NCBI RefSeq assembly: GCF_014204915.1
Contig: NZ_JACHMH010000001.1
Location: forward strand, 310,001-374,000
Reading direction: 5' to 3'
DNA: 64,000 bases
From: Crossiella cryophila
GTDB taxonomy: Bacteria; Actinomycetota; Actinomycetes; Mycobacteriales; Pseudonocardiaceae
The stretch's first letter is position 1. Each line of letters starts with the position of its first letter. Below are positions 8,817 through 17,863 of this stretch, in pieces. The notes under the pieces were generated by a model. The model was not told where the DNA came from and did no database searches. It worked only from the letters and a program-made list of their open reading frames with translations. The translations under genes were made by a program, and so were the position numbers.

Positions 8817-10304
8817 ATGCTCCAGGGCGACGTCGGCCCCATCACCGCGATCGTGCTCGCCGCGGGCGAAGGCACTCGCATGCGCTCGGCCACTCCGAAG
8901 GTGCTGCACCGGCTGGCCGGCCGCACCCTCGTCGAACACGCGGTGCGTGCCGCGGCCGAGCTGGGCCCCGATCACCTCGCGGTGGTCGTCGGGCACGGCA
9001 GGGAGGCGGTGCGGGACCACCTCGACACCGTTGGCAAGGCCCTGGACCGGGAGATCCGGATCGCCGTGCAGGACCAGCAGAACGGCACCGGGCACGCGGT
9101 CAGCTGCGCGCTGGACACGCTGCCAGCCGAGCTGGCCGGGGTGGTCGTGGTGACCTACGGCGATGTGCCGCTGCTGGACGCGGAGACCCTGCGCGGCCTG
9201 CTCGCCGAGCACTCGCACGCGGGCAACGCGGTCACCGTGCTCACCGCGAAGGTGGACAACCCGACCGGCTACGGCCGGATCGTGCGCGATGCCACCGGCG
9301 TGGTCACCGCGATCGTGGAGCAGAAGGACGCCGACGAGGCGCAGCGGGCCATCCAGGAGATCAACTCCGGCGTGTACGCCTTTGACGCGGCCGTGCTGCG
9401 GGGTGCGATCGGCAGGCTGTCCACCGACAACGCCCAGGGCGAGCTGTACCTCACCGATGTGCTCTCCATCGCCCGCGGCGACGGGCTGCGGGTGGGCGCG
9501 CTGGTCAGCGCGGACGCCTGGCTGGTGGAGGGGGTCAACGACCGGGTGCAGCTGGCCCGGCTGGGCGCGGAGCTGAACCGGCGGCTGCTGGAGCGCTGGA
9601 TGCGCGAGGGCGTCACGGTGATCGACCCGGCCTCGGTCTGGCTGGACGCGGATGTTGAGCTGGCCAGGGACGTGCTGCTGCACCCCGGTGTGCAACTGCG
9701 CGCGGGCGTGCGGGTGGGCGAGGGCGCGGAGATCGGCCCGGACACCACGCTGGCCGAGTCCGAGGTGGGCGCGGGCGCCAAGGTGATCCGCACGCACGGC
9801 ACCGGCGCGGTGATCGGCGAGAACGCCAGCGTTGGCCCGTTCGCCTACCTGCGGCCGGGCACCCGGCTGGGGGTCAAGGGCAAGATCGGCACCTTCGTGG
9901 AGACCAAGAACGCCAGCATCGGCGAGGGGTCCAAGGTGCCGCATCTCACGTACGTGGGCGACGCCACGATCGGCGAGTTCTCCAACATCGGCGCCTCTTC
10001 AGTTTTCGTGAACTACGACGGCGTCAGCAAGCACCACACGACCATCGGCGCGCACTGCCGGACCGGCTCGGACAACACGTTCATCGCGCCTGTGACCATT
10101 GGCGATGGGGTCTACACGGCGGCCGGATCGGTGATCACCAACGACGTGCCGCCGGGGTCCATGGCGGTGGCAAGGGCCAAGCAGCGGAACATCCCCGGTT
10201 GGGTGGAACGCAAGCGTCCCGGCACCGCCGCCGCGGATGCTGCCGCGCGAGCACTCGCTGTCACCAGCGATGATGGGGGCAAACACCAGCCAAACGGGGA
10301 GTGA
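8817..10304 (+). CDS. glmU: bifunctional GlmU: glucosamine-1-P acetyltransferase / GlcNAc-1-P uridylyltransferase
   Basis: A 495-residue cytoplasmic enzyme that makes UDP-GlcNAc for peptidoglycan. The N-terminal uridylyltransferase domain has LAAGEGTRMRSATPKVLH, and the YGDVPLL loop. The C-terminal acetyltransferase domain is a left-handed beta-helix of hexapeptide repeats, ending with KIGTFVETKNASIGEGSKVPHLTYVGD and the YDGVSKHHTTIG segment. I choose the ATG at 8817 because GGGAGAG lies about 8 bp before it and the family starts there; the frame is open further upstream. prs begins one base after the stop, so the two are translationally coupled. Confidence 0.96.
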   Translation: MLQGDVGPITAIVLAAGEGTRMRSATPKVLHRLAGRTLVEHAVRAAAELGPDHLAVVVGHGREAVRDHLDTVGKALDREIRIAVQDQQNGTGHAVSCALDTLPAELAGVVVVTYGDVPLLDAETLRGLLAEHSHAGNAVTVLTAKVDNPTGYGRIVRDATGVVTAIVEQKDADEAQRAIQEINSGVYAFDAAVLRGAIGRLSTDNAQGELYLTDVLSIARGDGLRVGALVSADAWLVEGVNDRVQLARLGAELNRRLLERWMREGVTVIDPASVWLDADVELARDVLLHPGVQLRAGVRVGEGAEIGPDTTLAESEVGAGAKVIRTHGTGAVIGENASVGPFAYLRPGTRLGVKGKIGTFVETKNASIGEGSKVPHLTYVGDATIGEFSNIGASSVFVNYDGVSKHHTTIGAHCRTGSDNTFIAPVTIGDGVYTAAGSVITNDVPPGSMAVARAKQRNIPGWVERKRPGTAAADAAARALAVTSDDGGKHQPNGE

Positions 10305-10305
10305 A

Positions 10306-11292
10306 ATGACCGTGAGCGCGATGTCGGCGACCCCCAAGAAGAGCTTGATGCTCTTCTCCGGGCGCAGCCACCCCGAGCTGGCCGACGAGGTGGCCAAGCA
10401 CCTGGACGTGACGGTGACCCCGCAGTCGGCGTACGAGTTCGCCAACGGGGAGATCTTCGTCCGGTTCGAGGAGTCGGTGCGCGGGTGCGACGCGTTCGTC
10501 ATCCAGAGCCACTGCGAACCGATCAACACCTGGGTGATGGAACAGCTGATCATGGTGGACGCGCTCAAGCGCGCCAGTGCCAAGCGGATCACCGTGATCA
10601 TGCCCTTCTACCCGTACGCGCGGCAGGACAAGAAGCACCGCGGCCGGGAGCCGATCTCGGCCCGGCTGATCGCCGACCTGTTCAAGGTGGCCGGGGCCGA
10701 CCGGATCATGACCGTGGATCTGCACACCGCGCAGATCCAGGGCTTCTTCGACGGTCCGGTCGACCACCTGCTGGCGATGCGGCTGCTGGCCGACTACGTG
10801 GGCGAGAAGTACGCGGGACGGGACATCACGGTCGTCTCCCCCGACTCGGGCCGCACCAAGCTCGCGGAGAAGTGGGCGGACACCCTCGGCGGCTGTCCGA
10901 TCGCCTTCATCCACAAGACGCGGGACCCGCTCAAGCCGAACGAGGTGGTCGCCAACCGGGTGGTCGGCGATGTCCGAGGGCGGCTGTGCGTGGTGATCGA
11001 CGACATGGTCGACACCGGCGGCACCATCGCCAAGGCGGCCGACCAGTTGCGGGCCGAGGGCGCGGCGGACGTGATCATCGCGGCCACCCACGGCATCCTC
11101 AGCAACGACGCCCCCAAGAAGCTGGCCGCCTCCGGGGCCAGCGAGGCCATCTTCACCAACACGCTGCCCATCCCCGAGGAGAAGCAGTTCCCCGGCCTGA
11201 AGGTGCTCTCCATCGCTCCGCTGCTGGCCAAGGCCATTCACGCGGTGTTCGAGGACGGCTCGGTGACCAGCCTGTTCGACGGTCACGCCTGA
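10306..11292 (+). CDS. prs: ribose-phosphate pyrophosphokinase (PRPP synthase)
   Basis: A 328-residue enzyme that makes PRPP from ribose-5-phosphate and ATP, for nucleotide, His and Trp synthesis. It shows LMLFSGRSHPELADEVAKHL at the start, the flexible-loop region RQDKKHRGREPISARL, the metal site DLHTAQIQGFFDGPVDHL, and the PRPP-binding motif VVIDDMVDTGGTI. The ATG at 10306 is one base after the glmU stop and uses a GGGGAG inside the glmU 3' end. A strong terminator hairpin follows. Confidence 0.96.
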   Translation: MTVSAMSATPKKSLMLFSGRSHPELADEVAKHLDVTVTPQSAYEFANGEIFVRFEESVRGCDAFVIQSHCEPINTWVMEQLIMVDALKRASAKRITVIMPFYPYARQDKKHRGREPISARLIADLFKVAGADRIMTVDLHTAQIQGFFDGPVDHLLAMRLLADYVGEKYAGRDITVVSPDSGRTKLAEKWADTLGGCPIAFIHKTRDPLKPNEVVANRVVGDVRGRLCVVIDDMVDTGGTIAKAADQLRAEGAADVIIAATHGILSNDAPKKLAASGASEAIFTNTLPIPEEKQFPGLKVLSIAPLLAKAIHAVFEDGSVTSLFDGHA

Positions 11293-11312
11293 TCTTGCGG
11301 TAGCAGTTCCGT

Positions 11313-11352
11313 CACGCGCCGGGCCCCCCGCTCCAGGGGTGCCCGGCGCGTG
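11313..11352 (+). terminator. hairpin terminator after prs
   Basis: A 12-bp arm (CACGCGCCGGGC) and its perfect complement, extended inward by CCCC/GGGG, with a short loop, followed by TGTTTCG. It ends the glmU-prs transcript. Confidence 0.75.
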
Positions 11353-11477
11353 TTTCGTAAGGGCCCCAAGGCGTAAAACCCGGATGGCGGTACCCCCGAT
11401 TGGGACCGGGAGCCCGTACAGGCATACACTGGTTGGGTTGCCTCGGCGAGGGTGTTCTTCTCGCGGCTCCGTGATCG

Positions 11478-11502
11478 ACGCGGCGGCGTTCATTCGCCGC
11501 GT
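11478..11502 (+). other. hairpin in the rplY leader
   Basis: The 304-bp gap between prs and rplY holds the prs terminator and then a long leader. In it lies an 8-bp stem, ACGCGGCG/CGCCGCGT, with a 9-nt loop. A possible -10 (TACACT, near 11427) lies upstream. A leader of this length could be an autoregulatory site for the ribosomal protein, but I do not recognise a known leader family. Confidence 0.35.
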
Positions 11503-11596
11503 GTTGTCATTTTCCGCCGCGCTGGGTACGCCGCCGCAGGTCACCACACACGACTGAGTTTTATTCTGCCCGACGTCATGCAAGGAGAGCATCGCC

Positions 11597-12202
11597 GTGT
11601 CCGAGGTCCGTCTCGCAGCCGAGCCGCGCACCGAGTTCGGCAAGGGCGCCGCTCGCCGTACCCGCCGCGCTGGAAAAATTCCCGCGGTGCTCTACGGCCA
11701 CGGCTCCGACCCGAAGCATGTAGCCCTGCCCGCTCTGGAGTTCGCCCGCGTCGTGCGTGAGCACGGCACCAACGCGGTGCTGACCCTGGACCTGGGCGGC
11801 GCCGCCAACGAGCTGGCGCTCACCAAGACCGTCACCACCCACCCCCTGAAGAACTACATCGAGCACGTCGACCTGCTGCTGGTCAAGCGGGGCGAGAAGG
11901 TCACCGTCGAGGTGCTGCTGGTCATCACCGGCGACGCCGTGCCGGGCGCCCTGATCACCCAGGAGATCTCCCAGCTCCAGGTCGAGGCCGACGCGCTGAA
12001 CATCCCGGACCAGGTCGAGGTCTCGATCGCGGGCGTCCAGCCGGGCACCCAGATCCACGCCTCCGACGTGATCCTGCCGGAGGGCACCACCCTGGCGATC
12101 GACCCGGAGGCCCTCGTGGTCAACGTGGTCGCCGCGCCGACCGCCGAGCAGATGGAGGGTGGCGCCGAGGAATCGGCCGCCGCCGAGTCCACCGAGAGCT
12201 GA
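11597..12202 (+). CDS. rplY: 50S ribosomal protein L25/general stress protein Ctc
   Basis: A 201-residue L25 of the long TL5/CTC type, which binds 5S rRNA in the large subunit. The N-terminal L25 domain (residues 1-92) has [20 protein letters not shown] and VLYGHG; the C-terminal CTC domain follows, then an acidic Ala/Glu tail. The GTG start at 11597 has AAGGAGAG nine bases before it. Together with pth downstream it reproduces the actinobacterial glmU-prs-rplY-pth order. Confidence 0.95.
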   Translation: MSEVRLAAEPRTEFGKGAARRTRRAGKIPAVLYGHGSDPKHVALPALEFARVVREHGTNAVLTLDLGGAANELALTKTVTTHPLKNYIEHVDLLLVKRGEKVTVEVLLVITGDAVPGALITQEISQLQVEADALNIPDQVEVSIAGVQPGTQIHASDVILPEGTTLAIDPEALVVNVVAAPTAEQMEGGAEESAAAESTES

Positions 12203-12228
12203 GCCCTCGACGTCGGGCATCATGCTTG

Positions 12229-12265
12229 AACGGCGCGCTGCCCCAGCCCGGGGTGGCGCGCCGTT
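12229..12265 (+). terminator. hairpin between rplY and pth
   Basis: AACGGCGCG pairs with CGCGCCGTT, and an inner CCCC/GGGG extends the stem. It lies 27 bp after the rplY stop and 38 bp before pth. It may be a terminator or a partial terminator; no U-run follows. Confidence 0.5.
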
Positions 12266-12303
12266 GGCATCTTCGCGCCGCTGGTTTCTTCAGGAGGGGT
12301 TCC

Positions 12304-12882
12304 GTGTCCGAGGACGAGCTGCTGCTGGTGGTCGGCCTGGGTAATCCCGGCCCGCAGTACGAGGGCAACCGGCACAACATCGGTTTCCTGGTGCTGGACG
12401 AGCTGGCCGCACGGATCGGCGGGAAGTTCAAGGCGCACAAGGGCGGCGCGGCCGTGTCCGAGGGCAGGCTGGGCGGTCGCCGGGTGGTGCTGGCCAAGCC
12501 CCGCCAGTACATGAACGTCTCCGGCGGCGCGGTCGCCGGCACCGCGCGCTTCTACAAGATCGACCCGGCCCGGATCGTGGTCGTGCACGACGAGCTGGAC
12601 CTGCCCTACGGCAGCATCCGGCTCAAGCTCGGCGGCGGCGAGAACGGGCACAACGGCCTGCGCTCGATCTCCAAGTCACTGGCCACCAAGGACTACCTGC
12701 GGGCGCGCTTCGGCATCGGCCGCCCGCCCGGCCGCCAGGACCCGGCCGACTTCGTGCTCAAGGACTTCTCCAGTGTGGAGCGCAAGGAACTGGCGCTGCT
12801 GATCGACCAGTGCGCCGACGCGGTCGAGGCACTGGCCGCCGACGGCCTGGAGGCCGCGCAGAACCGCTTCCACGCCCTGTGA
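12304..12882 (+). CDS. pth: peptidyl-tRNA hydrolase
   Basis: A 192-residue enzyme that cleaves peptidyl-tRNA released from stalled ribosomes. Typical motifs are [20 protein letters not shown] with the catalytic His in [15 protein letters not shown], the HDELDLPYG segment with the catalytic Asp, and [12 protein letters not shown]. The GTG at 12304 has an AGGAGG seven bases upstream, which decides the start; the frame is open for 78 bp before it. Confidence 0.96.
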   Translation: MSEDELLLVVGLGNPGPQYEGNRHNIGFLVLDELAARIGGKFKAHKGGAAVSEGRLGGRRVVLAKPRQYMNVSGGAVAGTARFYKIDPARIVVVHDELDLPYGSIRLKLGGGENGHNGLRSISKSLATKDYLRARFGIGRPPGRQDPADFVLKDFSSVERKELALLIDQCADAVEALAADGLEAAQNRFHAL

Positions 12883-12889
12883 TCGCCCG

Positions 12890-14473
12890 CTAGAGCCACT
12901 CCCCCAGCCGCTCCCGCACCTCGGTCCGGCGCAGCTTGCCGGAGGGGGTCTTGGGCAGCTCGCCTGGCGGCAGCACGACCACCGCGTTGGGTCGCACGCC
13001 GAGTGCGTGCACGACCTCGGCGGCCACGTTCTTGCGGATCAGCCGTACCGCCTCGGCCTCGCCCGCGCGGCGGGATTCGACCACCACGGCCAGCCGTTCC
13101 CGCCCGTTGCCGTCCCAGCGCACCGCGACCGCGTTGCCCGGCCGCACGTCCGGGGCGGCGCAGGCGGCGCGTTCCACGTCGGTGGGGTAGATGTTGCGGC
13201 CGCCCAGGATGATCACGTCCTTGCGCCTGCCGCAGACCACCACCTGACCGCCGGCCAGGTAGCCCTCGTCGCCGGTGGAGAGCCAGCCCTGCTCGTCCTG
13301 GGTGGCCAGCGGCCCGTCCACGGTGAGGTAGCCCGCGGTGACCGCGGCGCCGCGCACCTGGAGTTCGCCGATCTCGTGCTCGGGCAACACCTCTCCGGCC
13401 GCGCCGATCGCGCGTACCTCAAGGCCGGGCAGTGGCGGGCCGAGCAGCGGGAAGCCGCGCACCTCGTCCAGGACCAGCCCGGTGCGCAGTGGCGCGAACG
13501 AGACCGCCAGGGTGGCCTCGGCCATGCCGTAGGCGCACAGCACGCACTCGGCTGGCATGCCGAAGCGCGCGCCCTGTTCGGTGAAGCCACGGGTCACGGC
13601 CGGGTCGATGGGTTCGGCCCCGCTGAGCGCGATCCGCAGCCGGGACAGGTCGAACCGGCTCTCATCGTCCACTTTGGACAGTTGGCGGGCGAAGACCGCG
13701 TAGCCGAAGTTGGGCGCGGCGGTGATGGTGCCGCGGTAGGTGGTGATCAGTTCGGGCCAGCTCAGCGGGGAGCGCAGGAACTCCACCGGGGTGATCTTGA
13801 CCAGCTCCATGCCCACCGTCATCGGCACGGTGAGGAAGCCGACCATGCCCATGTCGTGGAACAGCGGCAGCCAGGAGACCATCACATCGGTCTCCGGCGC
13901 GAGTTCGGCCGCGATGGTCATCGCCTCGATGTTGGCGATCAGGTTGCCGTGGCTGATCACCACCGCCTTGGGTTCGGCGGTGGAGCCGCTGGTGAGCTGG
14001 AGCAACGCCGGGTCGTCCTCGTCGGAGTGCACTGGCTCGGCGGGTGCGCCGCCGGTCAGCTCCAGCACCGGCAGCACCCGGATGCCCTTGTCCCGCAACG
14101 GCTCGGCCAGCGCGGCGAAGGTCTCGTCCAGCACCACGGTGACCGAGGAGATCATGCGCAGGGTGCGCACGGTGTCCCCGGCCCAGGCCACCAGGTCGGT
14201 GCGCGGGGTGGGCTGGTGCAGCATGGTCACGCTGGCCCCGGCCAGCCAGATGCCCTGCACCGCGGGCGCGATCAGGCCCGGGTCGGCGGCCAGCACGCCG
14301 ACCGAGTCCCGGGGGGAGACCCCGGCGGCGAGCAGGGCGCCGGCGATCCGGCGGGCCTGCAGGTGGACTTCGGACCAGGTGCGGCGGATCGGCTCCTGCG
14401 GGGCGCCCGTGGTGATGCCACGTCGCACTGGGTTCCCCGCGGTGGCCACCATCGTCTCAACGAACCGGCTCAC
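12890..14473 (-). CDS. fatty-acyl-AMP ligase / acyl-CoA synthetase-like enzyme (Pks16-type)
   Basis: A 527-residue member of the adenylate-forming superfamily. The ATP-binding signature is LQLTSGSTAEPKAVVISHGN, followed by SWLPLFHDMGMVGFL, which is characteristic of fatty-acyl-AMP ligases. Later motifs are AYGMAEATLA, STGDEGYL and GRRKDVIILGGRNIYPTDVE; the C-terminal catalytic Lys is in TPSGKLRR. It activates a fatty acid as acyl-adenylate. Position between pth and the ispE-ksgA block matches the mycobacterial gene Rv1013 (pks16). The GTG at 14473 gives a normal N-terminus; the longer frame upstream overlaps a divergent gene and is rejected. No polyketide synthase is nearby, so the acceptor is unknown. 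Confidence 0.85.
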   Translation of the reverse strand: MSRFVETMVATAGNPVRRGITTGAPQEPIRRTWSEVHLQARRIAGALLAAGVSPRDSVGVLAADPGLIAPAVQGIWLAGASVTMLHQPTPRTDLVAWAGDTVRTLRMISSVTVVLDETFAALAEPLRDKGIRVLPVLELTGGAPAEPVHSDEDDPALLQLTSGSTAEPKAVVISHGNLIANIEAMTIAAELAPETDVMVSWLPLFHDMGMVGFLTVPMTVGMELVKITPVEFLRSPLSWPELITTYRGTITAAPNFGYAVFARQLSKVDDESRFDLSRLRIALSGAEPIDPAVTRGFTEQGARFGMPAECVLCAYGMAEATLAVSFAPLRTGLVLDEVRGFPLLGPPLPGLEVRAIGAAGEVLPEHEIGELQVRGAAVTAGYLTVDGPLATQDEQGWLSTGDEGYLAGGQVVVCGRRKDVIILGGRNIYPTDVERAACAAPDVRPGNAVAVRWDGNGRERLAVVVESRRAGEAEAVRLIRKNVAAEVVHALGVRPNAVVVLPPGELPKTPSGKLRRTEVRERLGEWL

Positions 14474-14506
14474 AACATCGAAAGTAGCGCGAGTTATCGT
14501 CCTCTG

Positions 14507-14923
14507 GTGGCGTTGAACCGATCTTCCACCGAGACTGCCGAACTGGTGGTCGGCACGGCCAAGAAGGTCATCGCCGATCTGAGCGAGGTCACCGAGGAGG
14601 GCATCCCCAGCCTCAAGGTGTACGCGGAGCTGATGGCCGACCACCCTGACCTGGCCCTGTACGAGGTGACCTTCTACCCGGAGCGCTGGGAATCGGTGGT
14701 CGGGCGGGACGCTCCCGGCGCCGCGGAGTCGGATCCGGAGTTCGTCGCGCGGGCCGCCGAGGAGTTGCAGCAGCTGGTCCGCGAGCACCGCGGTTTCGCC
14801 GCGCCGCGCTGTCCGGGCCACGACCACCCGGTGACGCCGGTGGCCGCCGAGTCAGCCAGGTGGACCTGCCCGGAGGACCCTGCCCACTTCAGCGCGGAGA
14901 TCGGCGAGTACCACCAGCGCTGA
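14507..14923 (+). CDS. conserved-looking hypothetical protein
   Basis: A 138-residue acidic, soluble protein from the GTG at 14507, divergent from the acyl-AMP ligase with a 33-bp gap. The N-terminal half is predicted helical (TAELVVGTAKKVIADLSEVT). The C-terminal part has a metal-site-like pattern, CPGHDHP then TCPEDPAHF, with two Cys and several His, which could bind zinc. I recognise no family. Its 3' end overlaps the convergent regulator gene by 35 bp. The start is uncertain because no strong ribosome binding site precedes it. Confidence 0.6.
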   Translation: MALNRSSTETAELVVGTAKKVIADLSEVTEEGIPSLKVYAELMADHPDLALYEVTFYPERWESVVGRDAPGAAESDPEFVARAAEELQQLVREHRGFAAPRCPGHDHPVTPVAAESARWTCPEDPAHFSAEIGEYHQR

Positions 14924-17798
14924 ACTCGGCCTCGTACCGCGCACCCAGCTCGGCCCGCAGCCGCCGCTCGATCCGGCTGACGTCCTGGCCTTCGGCCACC
15001 GGCAGCGGCGTGCCGGTGGCCGCCCGCAACGCGGTGGCCTCGCCCAGCAGCCTGGCCCCCTCGGCCGGGTCCGCACTCGCTCCGGCCAGGCCCTCCAGGG
15101 CCAGCGCGATCGCCCGTGGGTCGGCCAGGCGCTCGGCGATGGCGTGCCCTTCCCGGTGCAGGGCCAGGGCCTGCGCCCGGTCGCCGCGGATCTCGGCCAG
15201 GAAGCCCAGCTCGGCCAGTAGCAGCGGCGCGCCGTAGTAGGGCTGGGCCAGGCCGCGGTTCCAGGCCAGTGCCGCGCTCAGCAGCCGCTCGGCGGTGTCC
15301 AGCTCGCCCTGGCGGCGGGCGCCGAGGCCGAGGCCGACGGTGGCGAAGGTCTCGGCGAACGGGTTGGCCTGCTCGACGGCGCGGTCGCGGGCCCGCCGGT
15401 GCAGGTCGGCGGCGCGCTCGGGCTCGCCGGTGAGCAGGGCGATCCGGCCCAGTCCGGAGAGCCGGTAGGAGACGTCGGTCCACAGCCGCAGGTCCTGGGC
15501 GATCCGCAGTCCGGCGGCGTGCAGTTCGGCCGCCGCCGGGTAGTCGCCGGTGACCTCGGCGGCGTAGGCCAGCACGTCCATCGCCTGCAACCGGCCCCAG
15601 TCGTCGCCGAGTTCGGTGAACAGCGCCAGGCTGTCCCGCCCGGCCGCCTCGGTGGCCGCCAGCTCACCGCGGAAGCCGGCCAGCTTGGCCCTGGCGACCA
15701 GGGTGGCCGCGGTCAGCCAGCGGTCGCCGGGGTGCTCGGTGAGCAGGGCTTCGGCGGCGGCGGTCTGACCGAGGTGCAGGTGTGCCCAGGCCAGGAACCA
15801 GGTCGCCAATGGACTGTCCACTGTGGACTTATCAGTACCGGGGTCGTCGGTGAGCAGGGCGAAGGCGGCCCGCCAGGAGCCGGTGGTCGCGGTGTGCGCG
15901 TCCCGGTAGCGGCCGCGCAGGAACCAGTGCCAGGCAAGGGCGGTCCCCAGCCGGGTGGCGGTGGGTTCCTCGGCCAGGTCCAGGGCGGCGCGCAGGTTGG
16001 CGGACTCGGCGTCCAGGCGGGTCAGCCAGTCCCGCTGGTCCGGTCCGCGCAGCTCGGCCTGTTCGGCCAGTTCGGTGTAGTGGGCGAGGAAGCGTTGCCG
16101 GATCTCGGGTTGTTCGCCGTGCTCGGCCAGGCGGGTGCGGGCGTAGGCGGCGATGGATTCCAGCAGCCGGTAGCGCGGCCCCGGCAGGGCGAGCAGCAGC
16201 GAGCGGTCGACCAGGCCGGTGAGCGCGTCCAGCACGTCCAGACCGTCCTGCGCGCAGATGGCCTCGGCGGCGGCCAGGGTGGCGCCGTCGGCGTGCACGG
16301 ACAGCCTGCGCAGCACCAGGCGTTCCGGTTCGGTGAGCAGGTCCCAGCTCCAGTCGATCACCGCCCAGAGCGTGCGCTGCCGGGCCGGGACGCCGCGGGA
16401 TCCGTTGGCCAGCAGGCGGAACCGGTCGTCCAGCCGCTCGGCCAGCAGTCGCACGCCGAGGGCGCGGACCCGGGTGGCGGCCAGTTCCAGGGCCAGCGGC
16501 AGGCCGTCCAGCCTGGCACAGATCGCGCTGACCGCGGCCGGATCGTCCAGCACCCCACCGGAAGCCTCGACCCTGGCGGTGAACAGGCTGATCGCGTCCG
16601 GCAGGGCCAGCGGCGGCACCTCGTGCCGGATCTCGCCGGGCAGCCGCAGTGGTTCCCGGCTGGTGGCCAGCACTCGCAGTCCGGGGGCGGCCCGCAGCAG
16701 GGCGGCGGTCAGTTCGGCGGCCTGTTCGATCACGTGCTCGCAGTTGTCCAGCAACAGCACCAGGTTCCGGCCGCGCACCGCCTCGGTCAGCCTGCGCGCC
16801 GGATCACCGGACTCCTCCCGGATACCCAGCACCGCGGCGACGGTGGCGGCCAGCGATCCGGTGTGCCCGGCGAGTTCGACCAGCCAGACCCCGTCCGGCG
16901 CGGCCAGTTCACCGGCGGCGGCCAGCGCGAGACTGGTCTTGCCCACCCCGCCGGGCCCGGTGAGGGTGAGCAGCCGGGTCTCGCCGAGCAGCTCCCGGAC
17001 CCGTTGCCGCGCCTCGGTTCGGCCGATCAGCCCGGTCAGCGGGGCGGGCAGGTTGCCGCCGCGGCGCACCGGGGTGAGCGCCGGGTCCTGGGTGAGCATC
17101 GCCTGGTGCAGCGCGGTCAGCTCGGGCCCTGGGTCCACGCCCAGGTCCTCGGCCAGCCGGTGCCGCAGGTCCTCGTAGGCGGCCAGGGCTTCGTGCTGCC
17201 GCCCGGCCAGGTAGAGCGCGCGCAGGTGGGTGGCGCGCAGGCGTTCGCGCAGTGGGTGCTCGCGGGTCAGCGGGCCGAGTTCGTCGGCCAGCCGGGCGTG
17301 CTCGCCGAGTTCCAGCCGGGTCCGCGCCAGTTCCTCCAGCGCGGTCAGCCGGTGTTCTTCCAGGCGGGTGCGGGCGGCCATGGTGAACTCCGCGTCGGCG
17401 AAGTCGGCGTAGGCGGGCCCGCGCCAGAGAGCGAGCGCGTCGGCCAGCAGCCCCGCCCTGGTTCGCGGGTCGGCGCTCGCGGCGGCCTGGCGGGTCAGCT
17501 CGGCGAAGGTGTCCGCGTCGACCTCGGCCGGGTGGAGCCGGTAGCCGGCCGGTTCGTGCGTCACCGCGTCCCGGCCGAGCACCCGGCGAAGCTGGGAGAC
17601 CTTGGTCTGCAAGGTGTTCGCCGCGTTGGCGGGCGGCCGCTCCCGCCAGAGGTCGGCGATCAGCCGGTCCGCGCTCACCGGCCCGCCGTCGTGGGCCAGC
17701 AGGGCAGCCAACAGGGCACGAACCTTCGCCTCGGGCACCCGCACCGGGCTGCCCGCACGGGTCCACACGGCCAGTTGTCCCAGCACCCCGAAACGCAT
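14889..17798 (-). CDS. AfsR/SARP-family transcriptional regulator (wHTH-BTAD-NB-ARC-TPR)
   Basis: A 969-residue multidomain activator. In order: OmpR-type winged helix (residues 1-90, RVPEAKVRALLAALLAHDGG and NTLQTKVSQLRRVLG), bacterial transcriptional activation domain (about 95-245, ending LAEDLGVDPGPELTALHQ), an NB-ARC ATPase with P-loop GPGGVGKTSLAL near residue 285, and a long TPR-like C-terminus. Such proteins often switch on secondary-metabolite or stress genes. No biosynthetic cluster is present; the only immediate partner is the divergent oxidoreductase, 65 bp away. The ATG start is at 17798. Confidence 0.9.
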   Translation of the reverse strand: MRFGVLGQLAVWTRAGSPVRVPEAKVRALLAALLAHDGGPVSADRLIADLWRERPPANAANTLQTKVSQLRRVLGRDAVTHEPAGYRLHPAEVDADTFAELTRQAAASADPRTRAGLLADALALWRGPAYADFADAEFTMAARTRLEEHRLTALEELARTRLELGEHARLADELGPLTREHPLRERLRATHLRALYLAGRQHEALAAYEDLRHRLAEDLGVDPGPELTALHQAMLTQDPALTPVRRGGNLPAPLTGLIGRTEARQRVRELLGETRLLTLTGPGGVGKTSLALAAAGELAAPDGVWLVELAGHTGSLAATVAAVLGIREESGDPARRLTEAVRGRNLVLLLDNCEHVIEQAAELTAALLRAAPGLRVLATSREPLRLPGEIRHEVPPLALPDAISLFTARVEASGGVLDDPAAVSAICARLDGLPLALELAATRVRALGVRLLAERLDDRFRLLANGSRGVPARQRTLWAVIDWSWDLLTEPERLVLRRLSVHADGATLAAAEAICAQDGLDVLDALTGLVDRSLLLALPGPRYRLLESIAAYARTRLAEHGEQPEIRQRFLAHYTELAEQAELRGPDQRDWLTRLDAESANLRAALDLAEEPTATRLGTALAWHWFLRGRYRDAHTATTGSWRAAFALLTDDPGTDKSTVDSPLATWFLAWAHLHLGQTAAAEALLTEHPGDRWLTAATLVARAKLAGFRGELAATEAAGRDSLALFTELGDDWGRLQAMDVLAYAAEVTGDYPAAAELHAAGLRIAQDLRLWTDVSYRLSGLGRIALLTGEPERAADLHRRARDRAVEQANPFAETFATVGLGLGARRQGELDTAERLLSAALAWNRGLAQPYYGAPLLLAELGFLAEIRGDRAQALALHREGHAIAERLADPRAIALALEGLAGASADPAEGARLLGEATALRAATGTPLPVAEGQDVSRIERRLRAELGARYEAEFSAGGTRRSPR

Positions 17799-17863
17799 GC
17801 GCTCACGCTAACCGTCAGAAAATCATCAGCGGACCGTGCGCGGCCGCTGCCACAGTCCTGACC

